Source of the DNA: Bosea sp. 29B
Lineage (GTDB): Bacteria > Pseudomonadota > Alphaproteobacteria > Rhizobiales > Beijerinckiaceae
Length of the DNA stretch: 64,000 nucleotides
Assembly: GCF_902506165.1 (NCBI RefSeq)
Contig: NZ_LR733817.1
Location: 5,983,583-6,047,582, forward strand
Direction: 5' to 3'
The position numbers and the translations under genes are program-made. Position 1 is the stretch's first letter, and the number at the start of each line of letters is the position of its first letter. The notes under the pieces were generated by a model that was not told the DNA's origin, searched no databases, and saw only the letters and a program-made list of their open reading frames with translations. Positions 43,062-51,443 of this stretch are shown piece by piece.

Positions 43062-44204
43062 TCAATCCAGCGTGCTCCTGAACCGCATCAGTGCGATGCC
43101 GGCATAGAGCGGCACGAAGACGGAGAGATAAAATACCTCCGTGCCGATATCGTTGAGACCGGCGCCCTTCAGCATGATCGCGCGGACGACCCGCAGGAAA
43201 TGCGTCAGCGGGAAGATCTCGCCGAGCCACTGCGCCCAGAGCGGCATGCCGGCATAGGGGAACATGAAGCCCGACAGCAGCAGCGAGGGCAGGAAGAAGA
43301 AGAAGGTCAATTGCATCGCCTGGAGCTGCGTGCGCGCCATCGTCGAGATCGTGTAGCCGAGCAGCACCAGCGCCAGCACGAAGATCGTGACGCAGGTCAG
43401 GAGCAGCCCGAGGCTGCCGAGGAAGGGCACGCCGAAGAGCAGCTTCGCCGCCGAGAGCACCACCGCGACCTGGACGCTGCCGACGGCAAGATAAGGCAGC
43501 ACCTTGCCGAGCATGATCTCCCCCGGCGTCGCAGGCATGGCGAGCAGGTTCTCCATCGTGCCGCGCTCGATCTCGCGGGTCAGAGCCATCGCCGTCATCA
43601 TCACCATGGTCATCTGCAAGATGACGCCGAGCAGGCCGGGCACGATGTTGTACTGGGTGATCCCTTCCGGGTTGTAGCGCCGGTGCACCACGAAGGAGAG
43701 CGCGCTGTTGCTCTGCTCGCGCTTCACCTCCTCCGTGCCGAGCGCCCGCGTCAGCGCCCGGCTGGCGATGGTCTGCAGCGCTCCGACCGCATTGCTCGAC
43801 GCCGCCGGATCGGTCGCATCGGCCTCGACCAGGATGCGCGGCTCGTCGCCGCGCTCGACCCGCATGCCGAAATCGCTGGGAATGGTGATGAGGAACGAGA
43901 TCGCGCCGCGCGCCATCAGGCTCTCGGCCTCGGCCGCGCTCTCCGGCCGCTTGGCGAAGCGGTAATAGCCGGAGACCTCCAGCGCCGCGACGACGGAACG
44001 GGTGTAGCGATCCTGCCCCAACGCCAGAACTGCCGCTGGCAAGCCCTTGGGATCGTTGTTGATCGCATAGCCGAACAGCAGCAGCTGGACGATCGGCACC
44101 ACCAGCATCATCGCGAAGGTGATGCGGTCGCGCCGCATCTGCACGAACTCCTTGGCCAGCACCGCGCCGAGCCGGCCGGGCGAGAACAAAGCGAGCGCGC
44201 TCAT
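43062..44204 (-). CDS. ABC-2 type exporter permease (YbhR/YbhS-like)
   Basis: A 380-residue permease with one N-terminal helix (MMLVVPIVQLLLFGYAI), a large periplasmic domain (about 55-180) and five or six C-terminal helices (VILQMTMVMMTAMALTREIERGTMENLLAMP, LTCVTIFVLALVLLGYTIS, LTFFFFLPSLLLSGFMFPY). Its ATG overlaps the stop of the ATPase gene (ATGA). It forms a TetR-HlyD-ATPase-permease operon like E. coli cecR-ybhGFSR, but with a single permease gene, so it likely works as a homodimer. Substrate: drugs or other amphiphiles (inference). Confidence 0.93.
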   Translation of the reverse strand: MSALALFSPGRLGAVLAKEFVQMRRDRITFAMMLVVPIVQLLLFGYAINNDPKGLPAAVLALGQDRYTRSVVAALEVSGYYRFAKRPESAAEAESLMARGAISFLITIPSDFGMRVERGDEPRILVEADATDPAASSNAVGALQTIASRALTRALGTEEVKREQSNSALSFVVHRRYNPEGITQYNIVPGLLGVILQMTMVMMTAMALTREIERGTMENLLAMPATPGEIMLGKVLPYLAVGSVQVAVVLSAAKLLFGVPFLGSLGLLLTCVTIFVLALVLLGYTISTMARTQLQAMQLTFFFFLPSLLLSGFMFPYAGMPLWAQWLGEIFPLTHFLRVVRAIMLKGAGLNDIGTEVFYLSVFVPLYAGIALMRFRSTLD

Positions 44205-45133
44205 GCCGCTCTCCCCTCGGCTTGGGCCTTGGCCATGAACTGGATGAAGACGTCCTCCAGGCTGGTCGCGTCCGGCTCGACGCTGATGCCGGGGCGATCC
44301 TTCAGATGCGCCAGCGCCTGTTCGAGCTTGGCCTTGTCGGTGCCGACCACATGCAGCGTCGTCCCGAAGGGCGCGACCTGCTCGACGCCATCGGTCTTCG
44401 CCAGCTCGGCGATCTCGGTCGGCTTCAGCGCGCCATGGACGACGAAGGTCGAGAGCCCCGAGCCCTTCACGACCTCGTCGACCGTGCCGGTCGCCAGCAT
44501 CCTGCCATAGGCGATGTAGCCGATGCGGTGGCAGCGCTCGGCCTCGTCCATGTAATGGGTCGAGACCAGCACGGTCAGCCCGTCGCCGGCGAGGCGATGG
44601 ATCTCGTCCCAGAATTCGCGACGCGCCTTCGGATCGACGCCGGCAGTCGGCTCGTCGAGCAGCAGCAATTTCGGCTGGTGCATGATGCAGGCGGCGAGCG
44701 CGAGGCGCTGCTTCCAGCCGCCCGACAGCGTGCCGGCGAGCTGGTCCTTGCGCGAGGTCAGGCCGAGATTGTCGAGCGTGCGCGCAACCGCCTCCTCCAC
44801 CGGCTTCAGCGCGTAGAGGCGGGCGACGAAGGTCAGGTTCTCCTCGATCGTCAGGTCCTCATAGAACGAGAACTTCTGGGTCATGTAGCCGACCTGCAGC
44901 TTGATCTGCGCACTTTGCGTGCGGACATCGAGCCCCAGCACGGTGCCCTCGCCGGCATCGGGCGTGAGCAGGCCGCAGATCAGCCGGATCGTCGTGGTCT
45001 TGCCGGAGCCGTTCGGCCCGAGAAAGCCGACGATCTCACCCTGCCTGACGGTCAGGTCGACATTGTCGACCACCGTGCGCTTGCCGAAGCGCTTGGTCAT
45101 GCCGCGCACGTCGATGACGTTGTCGTCGCTCAC
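44201..45133 (-). CDS. ABC exporter ATP-binding protein (YbhF-like half)
   Basis: A 310-residue ATPase: Walker A GPNGSGKTTTIRL, Q-loop VGYMTQKFSFYEDL, signature LSGGWKQRLALAACI, Walker B LLLLDEPTAGVD, H-loop VSTHYMDEAE. A C-terminal domain of about 80 residues (PTEIAELAKTDGVEQVAPFG onward) is usual in DrrA/YbhF-type exporters. It starts with GTG overlapping the stop of the HlyD gene (GTGA). E. coli YbhF has two fused ATPase domains; here there is one. Confidence 0.93.
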   Translation of the reverse strand: MSDDNVIDVRGMTKRFGKRTVVDNVDLTVRQGEIVGFLGPNGSGKTTTIRLICGLLTPDAGEGTVLGLDVRTQSAQIKLQVGYMTQKFSFYEDLTIEENLTFVARLYALKPVEEAVARTLDNLGLTSRKDQLAGTLSGGWKQRLALAACIMHQPKLLLLDEPTAGVDPKARREFWDEIHRLAGDGLTVLVSTHYMDEAERCHRIGYIAYGRMLATGTVDEVVKGSGLSTFVVHGALKPTEIAELAKTDGVEQVAPFGTTLHVVGTDKAKLEQALAHLKDRPGISVEPDATSLEDVFIQFMAKAQAEGRAA

Positions 45134-46086
45134 TTGCGGCCCCGCAGCATGACGTCGACGATCTGGCCGGGCTGGAGCCGCGTCGCCGGCCCGCCTTCGG
45201 GCCGCGCCTCGACGAGATAGACCAGCTTCTGGCGGGTCTGCGCCGAATAGATCACCGGCGGGGTGAATTCCGGCTCCTGCGAGACGTAAGACACGACGGC
45301 GGCAAGCCCCTGCGGGCAGCCCGAGCAGCGCACATCGAGCCGCGTGCCGACGGTGGTGCCGAAGAGCAGCGCCTCCGGCACATAGAGCATCAGCTTGACC
45401 GCACCGTCGGGCAGGATCGTCAGCGCCGGAGCGGATGGCCCGGCGAGCTCGCCGGGATGGCGCACCAGATCGGTCACGATGCCGGCGGCAGGCGCCATCA
45501 GTTTGCGCTGGCCGAGCCGCCACTTGGCCTGGTCGAGCGCCGCCTGCGCCTGCGCCACCTGGTTGCGCGCCGCCTTGATTTCCTCCTCGCGCGCCGCCAG
45601 CCGGGCAACCGCCAGATTGGCAGCCGTCTCGCGCACCCTGGACGTCGCGACATCGCGCGCGGTCTGGGCCTGGTCGAGGTCGGCCTGGGTCGAGACGCCG
45701 CGGCGGAAGAGGTCCTGTCGGCGCTCCAGGGCCCGCTCGGACTCGCGCTCCTGCGCCTTGGCCGAGGCCGCGACCGCCTCGATCACCGCGATCTCTTCCG
45801 GCCGCTTGCCGCTGAGCAGGTTGGCGAGCTGCGCCTGAGCCTGGACCAGCCTCGCCTCGCTCTCCGCGACGGCGTTGCGGGCATCGTCGGCCTGCAATTC
45901 GGCGAGCAGTGCGCCGGGCGCGACGCGCTCGCCACGCCGGACCGAGACGCTCTCGATCCGCGCCGTGTCGATCGGCCCGAGCCGGACATATTCGCCCTCG
46001 ACATAGCCGACGACGCGGGTGGTCGGCGGAACGCAGATTCCGAGCGACGCAGCGATGGCGAAGGAGCAGATGAAATCGAGGATCAT
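45130..46086 (-). CDS. HlyD/YbhG-type periplasmic adaptor (membrane fusion protein)
   Basis: A 318-residue adaptor linking the inner-membrane exporter to an outer-membrane channel. N-terminal anchor MILDFICSFAIAASLGICV, first lipoyl half RIESVSVRRGERVAPGALLAELQADDA, a long coiled-coil hairpin (about 68-190, ARNAVAESEARLVQAQAQLANLLSG and on) and the second lipoyl half LMAPAAGIVTDLVRHPGELAGPSAP. The ATG overlaps the TetR stop codon by four bases. Second gene of the exporter operon. Confidence 0.92.
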   Translation of the reverse strand: MILDFICSFAIAASLGICVPPTTRVVGYVEGEYVRLGPIDTARIESVSVRRGERVAPGALLAELQADDARNAVAESEARLVQAQAQLANLLSGKRPEEIAVIEAVAASAKAQERESERALERRQDLFRRGVSTQADLDQAQTARDVATSRVRETAANLAVARLAAREEEIKAARNQVAQAQAALDQAKWRLGQRKLMAPAAGIVTDLVRHPGELAGPSAPALTILPDGAVKLMLYVPEALLFGTTVGTRLDVRCSGCPQGLAAVVSYVSQEPEFTPPVIYSAQTRQKLVYLVEARPEGGPATRLQPGQIVDVMLRGRK

Positions 46087-46754
46087 GACGCCTCTCCCCT
46101 GCAGGCGAGGATGCTGGCGCGAACCGAGCGCCTGACGGTTTGCGCGATGGCGCGCGCCTCCTCCGGGCCGATCCCGTCCCAGCCCAGGCGCCGGGTCACC
46201 GCCGGCCGCGCGATGCGGAAATAGAAGACCTGCCCGATCGCGGCGAAGACGGCGAGCTTGGTCGCCGGGGCTTCCGGGGCCATGCCGGTCGCCGCCGCCC
46301 AGACCTGGCAGACGCGGCGATGCACCGGCTCGAACAGCCCGCCATAGATCGTGTCGAAGGCCGGGCTCGGCGTCAGCATTTCTCGCACGACGAAGCGGGC
46401 GACGACCTCGCTCTCGGGGACCGTCGTCAGGAAGGCGACGACCCGGTCGATCAGCGCGAGCAGCTGGTCGGTGGCAACGTCGCGATCCGCTGCATCGATC
46501 GCGATCGAGACGGCCGGCGCCCCGCCCCCCAGCACGGTCTGCATCCGGGCGATGATCGCCTCGGCGCAGGCCTGCCGCAACCCGTCCTTGCCACCAAAAT
46601 GATAGGCGATGCCGGCGCTGTTGACCTTCGCTGCCTGGGCGATCTCGCGCGTCGAGGTCGCGTCGAAACCATTGCGGCCGAACAGATCGAGCCCGGCACG
46701 GATCAGTGCCTGCCGCGTGCCCTCGGCGTCGTTGAGGATGGATGTGCGTGCCAT
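46083..46754 (-). CDS. TetR-family regulator (CecR/YbiH-like, DUF1956)
   Basis: A 223-residue repressor. HTH: TRQALIRAGLDLFGRNGFDATSTREIAQAAKVNSAGIAYHFGGKDGLRQACAEAI, followed by a ligand domain with RFVVREMLTPSPAFDTIYGGLFEPVHRRV, the CecR-type signature. First gene of the TetR-HlyD-ABC-permease operon, as in E. coli cecR-ybhGFSR where the repressor controls drug and choline-related export. A perfect 40-bp palindrome 18 bases before its start codon is the evident operator. Confidence 0.93.
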   Translation of the reverse strand: MARTSILNDAEGTRQALIRAGLDLFGRNGFDATSTREIAQAAKVNSAGIAYHFGGKDGLRQACAEAIIARMQTVLGGGAPAVSIAIDAADRDVATDQLLALIDRVVAFLTTVPESEVVARFVVREMLTPSPAFDTIYGGLFEPVHRRVCQVWAAATGMAPEAPATKLAVFAAIGQVFYFRIARPAVTRRLGWDGIGPEEARAIAQTVRRSVRASILACRGEAS

Positions 46755-46771
46755 GGCGGAAGCATAGCATC

Positions 46772-46811
46772 GCTTCGTAATTCAATCAATCGATTGATTG
46801 AATTACGAAGC
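46772..46811. promoter_or_regulatory. Perfect 40-bp palindrome, operator of the TetR/exporter operon
   Basis: Every base from 46772 to 46791 is mirrored by 46792-46811, with central part TCAATCGATTGA. The AT-rich core contrasts with the surrounding GC-rich DNA. It begins 18 bases before the TetR start codon. Its length exceeds a single TetR-dimer site (about 15-20 bp), so two dimers could bind. Confidence 0.85.
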
Positions 46812-46907
46812 CAGCCATCGAAACGCCTCGTCGTCGTTTCGCTGAGCAGCGTCCGGCACGGCGATGCGCAACTTGGCACCATGATGCACTCAGCTAGCGT
46901 CGCGTTG

Positions 46908-46935
46908 AAAAAGGCCCGGCGGTTTCCCGCCGGGC
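46908..46935 (-). terminator. Rho-independent terminator of the VOC gene
   Basis: A perfect 9-pair stem (46914-46922 with 46927-46935) followed on the minus strand by a T run (complement of AAAAA at 46908-46912), 55 bases beyond the VOC stop codon. It insulates the exporter promoter from upstream transcription. Confidence 0.85.
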
Positions 46936-46989
46936 TGTTGCGGCCGGTTTGACCATTGGAAGGCCATTGCAAAGGGCCGAGCCTACACT

Positions 46990-47397
46990 TCAGCCTGCGG
47001 GGATCGCCGCAGGATCCATCCACACCGCTTCCCAGACATGGCCGTCGGGGTCGGCCAGGCTGCGGTTGAACAGGAAGCCGAGATCCTGCGGCGGATTGAC
47101 GTCGGCGGTGCCGCCATGGCGCACCGCCGCCTCGTTCATTCGGTCGACCGCTTCGCGGCTGTCGCAGGAGATCGCCAGCATCACCTCGCTCATACCCGCG
47201 GGTGGAATCGGGCGGCTGGTGAAGCCCTGCCATTTGGCATGGGTGAGCAGCATCACGTGGATCGCCTCGCTCCAGACCATGCAGGCCGAATTGTCGTCGC
47301 TGAACTGAGCGTTGTTGATGAACCCGAGCGCCTCGTAGAAGGCCCTGGCGCGCGCCAGGTCCGTCACCGGCAGGTTCACGAAAATCATCTTGGCCAT
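46990..47397 (-). CDS. VOC-fold protein (PhnB/YdcJ-like lactoylglutathione-lyase relative)
   Basis: A 135-residue single-domain VOC protein: MAKMIFVNLPVTDLARARAFYEALGFINNAQFSDDNSACMVWSEAIHVMLLTHAKW and C-terminal LADPDGHVWEAVWMDP. This pattern (FVNLPV, FSDDNA, WEAVWMD) belongs to a widespread group of uncharacterised glyoxalase relatives. Single gene with its own terminator; the usual metal His of strand 1 is replaced by Asn. Substrate unknown. Confidence 0.87.
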   Translation of the reverse strand: MAKMIFVNLPVTDLARARAFYEALGFINNAQFSDDNSACMVWSEAIHVMLLTHAKWQGFTSRPIPPAGMSEVMLAISCDSREAVDRMNEAAVRHGGTADVNPPQDLGFLFNRSLADPDGHVWEAVWMDPAAIPAG

Positions 47398-47536
47398 CTT
47401 GCATCTCCCGCAATCGTGGCGAGGCGCGCCCCGCTCTCTCCGACAAGCGCCGCGATGACCACCATCGCGGCTGCTTGACGGTGAGTGTTAGGGGCGATGC
47501 GGCGTCGGCGAATTGATGTTTGGTAAGAAAAACGCC

Positions 47537-48136
47537 TCAGCCGCGATCCATCCGGCCATAGGCGATTGCTCGTCTCAGGCGGCTGAGGCTTTCCGGGGTG
47601 ATGCCGAGCCAGGCTGCGATATGGTGCTGCTTCAACCGCTTGTGCAGCTCCGGCTCGCGGCGGATGAAGTCGCGGTAGCGCTTCATGGCATCGTCGTGCC
47701 GGAAGGAGATCTCGTCCGGTTCCTTGTCGATGATCCAGTGGCGTTCCATGTAGCGGATGTAGAAGGCGGCGATATCGGGGAACGTCGCGGCGAGTGTCCT
47801 GAAGGCCGCGAAGTCGTATTCGAGGACGGTGCTGTCCTCGATCGCGGTGATGGTGAACAGGCTCGGCTCGCCCAGCAGCGTGGCGCTGACCGAGGCGGCG
47901 ATACGATTCTCCGGAAAGAAGTATTTGACGATCAGGTCGCCATCCGGGCCGACATAGTGCTGGTAGAACAGCCCCTCGACGACGAAGGCATAGCGCGTCG
48001 GAACATCCCCTGCCCGGATGAACGGCTCGTCCCTGCGATAGTGCCTCTGCCGCAGAAGGGCAACCCAGGCGCGCTCCGCCGCCTCCGACAGATCGGCGTA
48101 GGTCCGGATTTTCGCGAAGAAGGCGTCAGTCGTCAT
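47537..48136 (-). CDS. Crp/Fnr-family transcriptional regulator
   Basis: A 199-residue protein with a cyclic-nucleotide-binding-type beta barrel (about 20-125: RRDEPFIRAGDVPTRYAFVVEGLFYQHYVGPDGDLIVKYFFPENRIAASVSATL) and a C-terminal helix-turn-helix (HIAAWLGITPESLSRLRRAI). The R residue contacting cAMP in Crp is not evident, so the ligand may differ, and there is no Fnr-type cysteine cluster. Single gene, 58 bases from the end of the GntR gene. Confidence 0.9.
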   Translation of the reverse strand: MTTDAFFAKIRTYADLSEAAERAWVALLRQRHYRRDEPFIRAGDVPTRYAFVVEGLFYQHYVGPDGDLIVKYFFPENRIAASVSATLLGEPSLFTITAIEDSTVLEYDFAAFRTLAATFPDIAAFYIRYMERHWIIDKEPDEISFRHDDAMKRYRDFIRREPELHKRLKQHHIAAWLGITPESLSRLRRAIAYGRMDRG

Positions 48137-48194
48137 TCATCGAACCTGCTGGCGACACCATCCTGATCGAGCATGGTTAGGCCGCCGGGGCACC

Positions 48195-48902
48195 TCACAG
48201 CTGGCGCAGGCCGATATGCTCGATCAGGGGAACGATCTCGTCGCGCGCCGCGACACGGTGGGCGCGGGCATGGCGATGCGCCTCCCCGGCTTCGCCGGCC
48301 CGCAAGGCAGCGATGATCAGGCGATGCGCCTGCGCCGAGCCGCTCGGCCTCGCCCGCAGCTTCAGCGTCAGCATGCGGGCGCGATGCGCCTGATCGGTCA
48401 CCGTCTGGGCGATGCGGCGCAGGCGGCCATTGCCGCAGCGCTCGACCAATACGCGATGGAACAGTTCGTCGGCCTCGGCCCAGCCCGGCAGATCGTCGCG
48501 CGTCAGCGCCTCGTCCATCGCCGCGGTCGCCGCCTCCAGTTCCTCTGCGGCTGCCGCGCGATCGGCGTCGGGCAAGGCCGCCAGCAGCTCCGCTGCCATC
48601 GACTCGACCGCGATCACGACCTCGTAGATCTCGCGGATGTCCTGCGGCGCCAGCGGGCAGATCAGCACGCCGCGCTTGGAGAGGACGCGGACAAGCCCGT
48701 CCTCCTGCAAGCGGATGATCGCCTCGTGCACCGGCGTGCGGCTCATGCTGAGCCGGACCGCAATTTCCTGCTCCGAGCCCTGATAGCCCGGCGGGAAATC
48801 GGTGTCGCGGATCGCCTGCTTCAGCGCCGCATAGGCCTCGTCGACCAGCGAGCCGCGCCTGGCTCCAACTTCGACGGTCTCGGGACGCGCAAGCTCGACC
48901 AT
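48195..48902 (-). CDS. GntR-family regulator, FCD subfamily
   Basis: A 235-residue regulator: winged helix at about 15-80 (LVDEAYAALKQAIRDTDFPPGYQGSEQEIAVRLSMSRTPVHEAIIRLQEDGLVRVLSKRGVLICPL) and an all-helical FCD effector domain (about 90-225) with DELFHRVLVERCGNGRL and the conserved His residues that bind metal and a carboxylate. The ATG at 48902 follows AGGAACC. It is divergent from a tricarboxylate-type binding protein and a malate/tartrate-type dehydrogenase, so it probably senses an organic acid. Confidence 0.92.
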   Translation of the reverse strand: MVELARPETVEVGARRGSLVDEAYAALKQAIRDTDFPPGYQGSEQEIAVRLSMSRTPVHEAIIRLQEDGLVRVLSKRGVLICPLAPQDIREIYEVVIAVESMAAELLAALPDADRAAAAEELEAATAAMDEALTRDDLPGWAEADELFHRVLVERCGNGRLRRIAQTVTDQAHRARMLTLKLRARPSGSAQAHRLIIAALRAGEAGEAHRHARAHRVAARDEIVPLIEHIGLRQL

Positions 48903-48937
48903 GGTTCCTCCACGGCCGATTGAGCACATTTGATTAT

Positions 48938-49014
48938 TTCCATGCAAGCAAGAATGGAAGCTTGACAGCGCATATCCCTGCGGCAACGATCAGCCATGCA
49001 AACTTCCATGGAAG
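48938..49014. promoter_or_regulatory. Repeated operator-like sites between the GntR and Bug-protein genes
   Basis: The pattern CATGCAA-N6-ATGGAAG occurs at 48941-48960 and 48995-49014, exactly 54 bases apart on the same strand. In the second copy it contains the palindrome CTTCCATGGAAG (49003-49014); in the first, TTCCAT (48938-48943) and ATGGAA (48954-48959) form an inverted repeat. These flank both divergent promoters and are the best candidates for GntR binding sites. Confidence 0.55.
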
Positions 49015-49072
49015 ACAAATGAGAGAGCAGATCGAAGCGTCGCCGATCGGCGCTGCTCAAGGGAGAGAACCG

Positions 49073-50047
49073 ATGAAGCGAATGCTGCTTACGCTGGCGC
49101 TCGGGCTGGCGGCGACGTCTCCGGCGATGGCACAGGCGCCCTACCCGGCGCGCGCGATCACCTTGGTCGTGCCGTTCGCGGCCGGCGGCACCACCGACAT
49201 CGTGGCCCGGCTGATGGCCGACCATATGGGCCGCACGCTCGGCCAGTCGGTCGTGGTCGAGAACGTCGCCGGGGCCGGCGGCACCACAGGCGCGACCCGC
49301 GTCGCCAAGGCGACGCCCGATGGCTACACGCTACTGATGGGCAATCTCGGCACCCAGGCGGCAAGCGTCGGGCTCTATCCCAGGCTCGCCTATGATCCCC
49401 GCACCGATTTCGAGCCGGTGATGAACTCGGCCTCGACGCCGATGCTGGTGGTCGCCAAGAAGGACCTGCCGGTCAAGGATTTCCGAGAGTTCGTCGCCTA
49501 TCTCAAGGCCAATGCCGAGAAGCTGAACTACGGCTCCGGCGGCGTCGGCTCGACCTCGCATCTGACCTGCCTCTTCCTCGACTCGCTGCTCGGCACCAAG
49601 CCGCAGCATGTCCCCTTCCGCGGCTCCGGCCCGGCGCTGAACGCGCTGCTCGGCGGCCAGGTCGACTATGTCTGCGACCAGACCGTCGCGATCGTCCCGA
49701 GCGTGCAGGCCAAGGAGGGCAACGGCCTCGTCGTCGCGGTCAAGAGCCGGCTGTCGGTCATTCCCGATGTCCCGACCTCGGCCGAACAGGGCCTGCCGCA
49801 ATTCCAGGCCACCGGCTGGAACGCGATGTTCGCTCCCAAGGGCACGCCGAAGGAGATCATCGACAAGCTGAACGCCGCAGCCCGCGCCGCGCTCAAGGAC
49901 GAGTCGACGCGCAAGCGCTTCCTCGATCTCGGCGCCGAATTGCCCGACGAAGCCGGTCAGACCCCGGCCGCGCTCGGCGAGCTCGTCCGCAGCGAGATCG
50001 ACAAATGGGTGCCGGTCATCCGCAATGCCGGCGTGACGGTTCAGTAA
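49073..50047 (+). CDS. Tripartite tricarboxylate transporter substrate-binding protein (Bug/TctC family)
   Basis: A 324-residue periplasmic binding protein. Signal peptide MKRMLLTLALGLAATSPAMAQ. The mature start APYPARAITLVVPFAAGGTTDIVARLMADHMG and the GNLGTQAASVGLYPRLAYDP and PFRGSGPALNALLGGQVDY segments are typical of Bug proteins, which bind carboxylic acids in a Venus-flytrap fold. The ATG at 49073 has GGGAGAG upstream. No tctA/tctB membrane genes are adjacent, so it either uses a membrane part elsewhere or acts as a sensor protein. A dehydrogenase gene follows after 69 bases. Confidence 0.92.
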   Translation: MKRMLLTLALGLAATSPAMAQAPYPARAITLVVPFAAGGTTDIVARLMADHMGRTLGQSVVVENVAGAGGTTGATRVAKATPDGYTLLMGNLGTQAASVGLYPRLAYDPRTDFEPVMNSASTPMLVVAKKDLPVKDFREFVAYLKANAEKLNYGSGGVGSTSHLTCLFLDSLLGTKPQHVPFRGSGPALNALLGGQVDYVCDQTVAIVPSVQAKEGNGLVVAVKSRLSVIPDVPTSAEQGLPQFQATGWNAMFAPKGTPKEIIDKLNAAARAALKDESTRKRFLDLGAELPDEAGQTPAALGELVRSEIDKWVPVIRNAGVTVQ

Positions 50048-50116
50048 TCACCAAGGCAGCGCTCCCGGCGGGCGCCGCATCTTCAAAACAGCAGCACCAC
50101 AGCATCGGACAAGAGC

Positions 50117-51193
50117 ATGCGCACGCACAGGATCGCCGCCATCGGCGGGGACGGGATCGGCCCCGAGGTCATCGCCGCCGGGCTCCAGGCCCTGGATGTC
50201 TGCGCCGAGCGCGATGGTGGCTTCCGCCTCGACATCAAGGCCTTCGACTGGGGCTCCGACTATTACCGCAGGCATGGCGTGATGATGCCGGTCGACGGCG
50301 CCGACCAACTGCGCGCCTTCGATGCGATCTATTTCGGCGCGGTCGGCGCGCCGGATATCCCCGACCATCTGACGCTCTGGGGCCTCAGGCTCGCCATCTG
50401 CCAGCCTCTCGACCAGTACGCCAATGTCCGCCCGACCCGCATCCTGCCGGGGATCACCAGCCCGCTGCGCCATGTCTCCGGCCCCGAGCTCGACTGGGTG
50501 ATCGTGCGCGAGAACTCCGAGGGCGAGTATTCCGGCATCGGCGGGCGCGTCCACAAGGGCCTGCCCGAGGAGGTCGCGACCGATGTCGCCATGTTCACCC
50601 GCGCCGGCGTGACCCGGATCATGCGCTATGCCTTCGTGATTGCCAGCTCGCGGCCCCGCAAGCTCCTGACCGTCGTCACCAAGTCGAACGCCCAGCGTCA
50701 CGGCATGGTGATGTGGGACGAGATCGCAGCCGAGGTGGCGCGCGAATTCCCGGATGTCATCTGGGACAAGATGCTGGTAGACGCGATGACCATGCGCATG
50801 ACGCTGAAGCCGGAGACGCTCGACACAATCGTCGCGACCAATCTCCACGCCGACATCCTCTCCGATCTCGCCGCGGCGCTGGCCGGCTCGCTCGGCATCG
50901 CGCCGACCGCCAATCTCAACCCCGAGCGCAAGACGCCGTCGATGTTCGAGCCGATCCACGGCTCGGCCTTCGACATCACCGGCAAGGGCATCGCCAACCC
51001 GGTCGCGACCTTCTGGACCGGGGCGATGATGCTGGAGCATCTCGGCGAGAAGGCCGCGGCGGCGCGCCTGATGCGCGCGGTCGAGCGCGTCACCGCCGAC
51101 CCCGCTTTGCACACGCCCGATCTCGGCGGCGCCGCGACGACGGCACAGGTGACGGAAGCCGTCTGCGAAGCGCTCAGGGGTGACAACATCTGA
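50117..51193 (+). CDS. D-malate / tartrate dehydrogenase-type decarboxylating oxidoreductase
   Basis: A 358-residue beta-decarboxylating dehydrogenase of the isopropylmalate/isocitrate fold. The start HRIAAIGGDGIGPEVIAAGLQAL is conserved; the substrate region LDQYANVRPTRILPGITSPL and VIVRENSEGEYSGIGGRVHKG, and metal-binding Asp residues in NLHADILSDLAAALAGSLGIAPTANL follow the TtuC/DmlA pattern rather than LeuB. Likely NAD-dependent oxidation of D-malate or tartrate to pyruvate or glycerate plus CO2. Its neighbours (Bug protein, FCD regulator) fit hydroxy-acid use. Confidence 0.88.
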   Translation: MRTHRIAAIGGDGIGPEVIAAGLQALDVCAERDGGFRLDIKAFDWGSDYYRRHGVMMPVDGADQLRAFDAIYFGAVGAPDIPDHLTLWGLRLAICQPLDQYANVRPTRILPGITSPLRHVSGPELDWVIVRENSEGEYSGIGGRVHKGLPEEVATDVAMFTRAGVTRIMRYAFVIASSRPRKLLTVVTKSNAQRHGMVMWDEIAAEVAREFPDVIWDKMLVDAMTMRMTLKPETLDTIVATNLHADILSDLAAALAGSLGIAPTANLNPERKTPSMFEPIHGSAFDITGKGIANPVATFWTGAMMLEHLGEKAAAARLMRAVERVTADPALHTPDLGGAATTAQVTEAVCEALRGDNI

Positions 51194-51209
51194 ACGGCTC
51201 GACGCCTCT

Positions 51210-51342
51210 CCCTCCCCCCGCTTGCGGTGGGGAGGGCCGGGGTGGGGGGCAGTGCCGCTCGGCTCTGAACTGGAAGAAGCCCCGCACCCTGCTTTGCGGC
51301 CCCCCATCCCTAACCCTTCCCCACCGCAAGCGGGGGGAAGGG
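51210..51342. repeat. Long inverted-repeat intergenic element
   Basis: The left arm 51210-51236, with core CCCCCCGCTTGCGGTGGGGA, is mirrored by the right arm 51314-51342, differing by two single-base indels. The inner parts (GGGGTGGGGGGC near 51239 and GCCCCCCATCCC near 51299) also pair roughly. The loop is about 77 bases. This matches the widely scattered CCCTCCCC-GCTTGCGG type of element in alpha- and betaproteobacteria; no coding function. Confidence 0.75.
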
Positions 51343-51443
51343 AACGCGGAAACGTCGAGCATCGGCATCGAACCCACCACCCCGACCATGACAGGGCGGC
51401 GATAATCGTCTAAGGCGGCGCTCTCCCGCCCCTCGCCCGCTCG

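Noticed and set aside
45130..46785. Single fused TetR-region/HlyD protein of 551 codons
   Set aside because: The first part is out of frame with the TetR protein and has no motif; the HlyD start at 46086 overlaps the TetR stop and begins with a membrane anchor.
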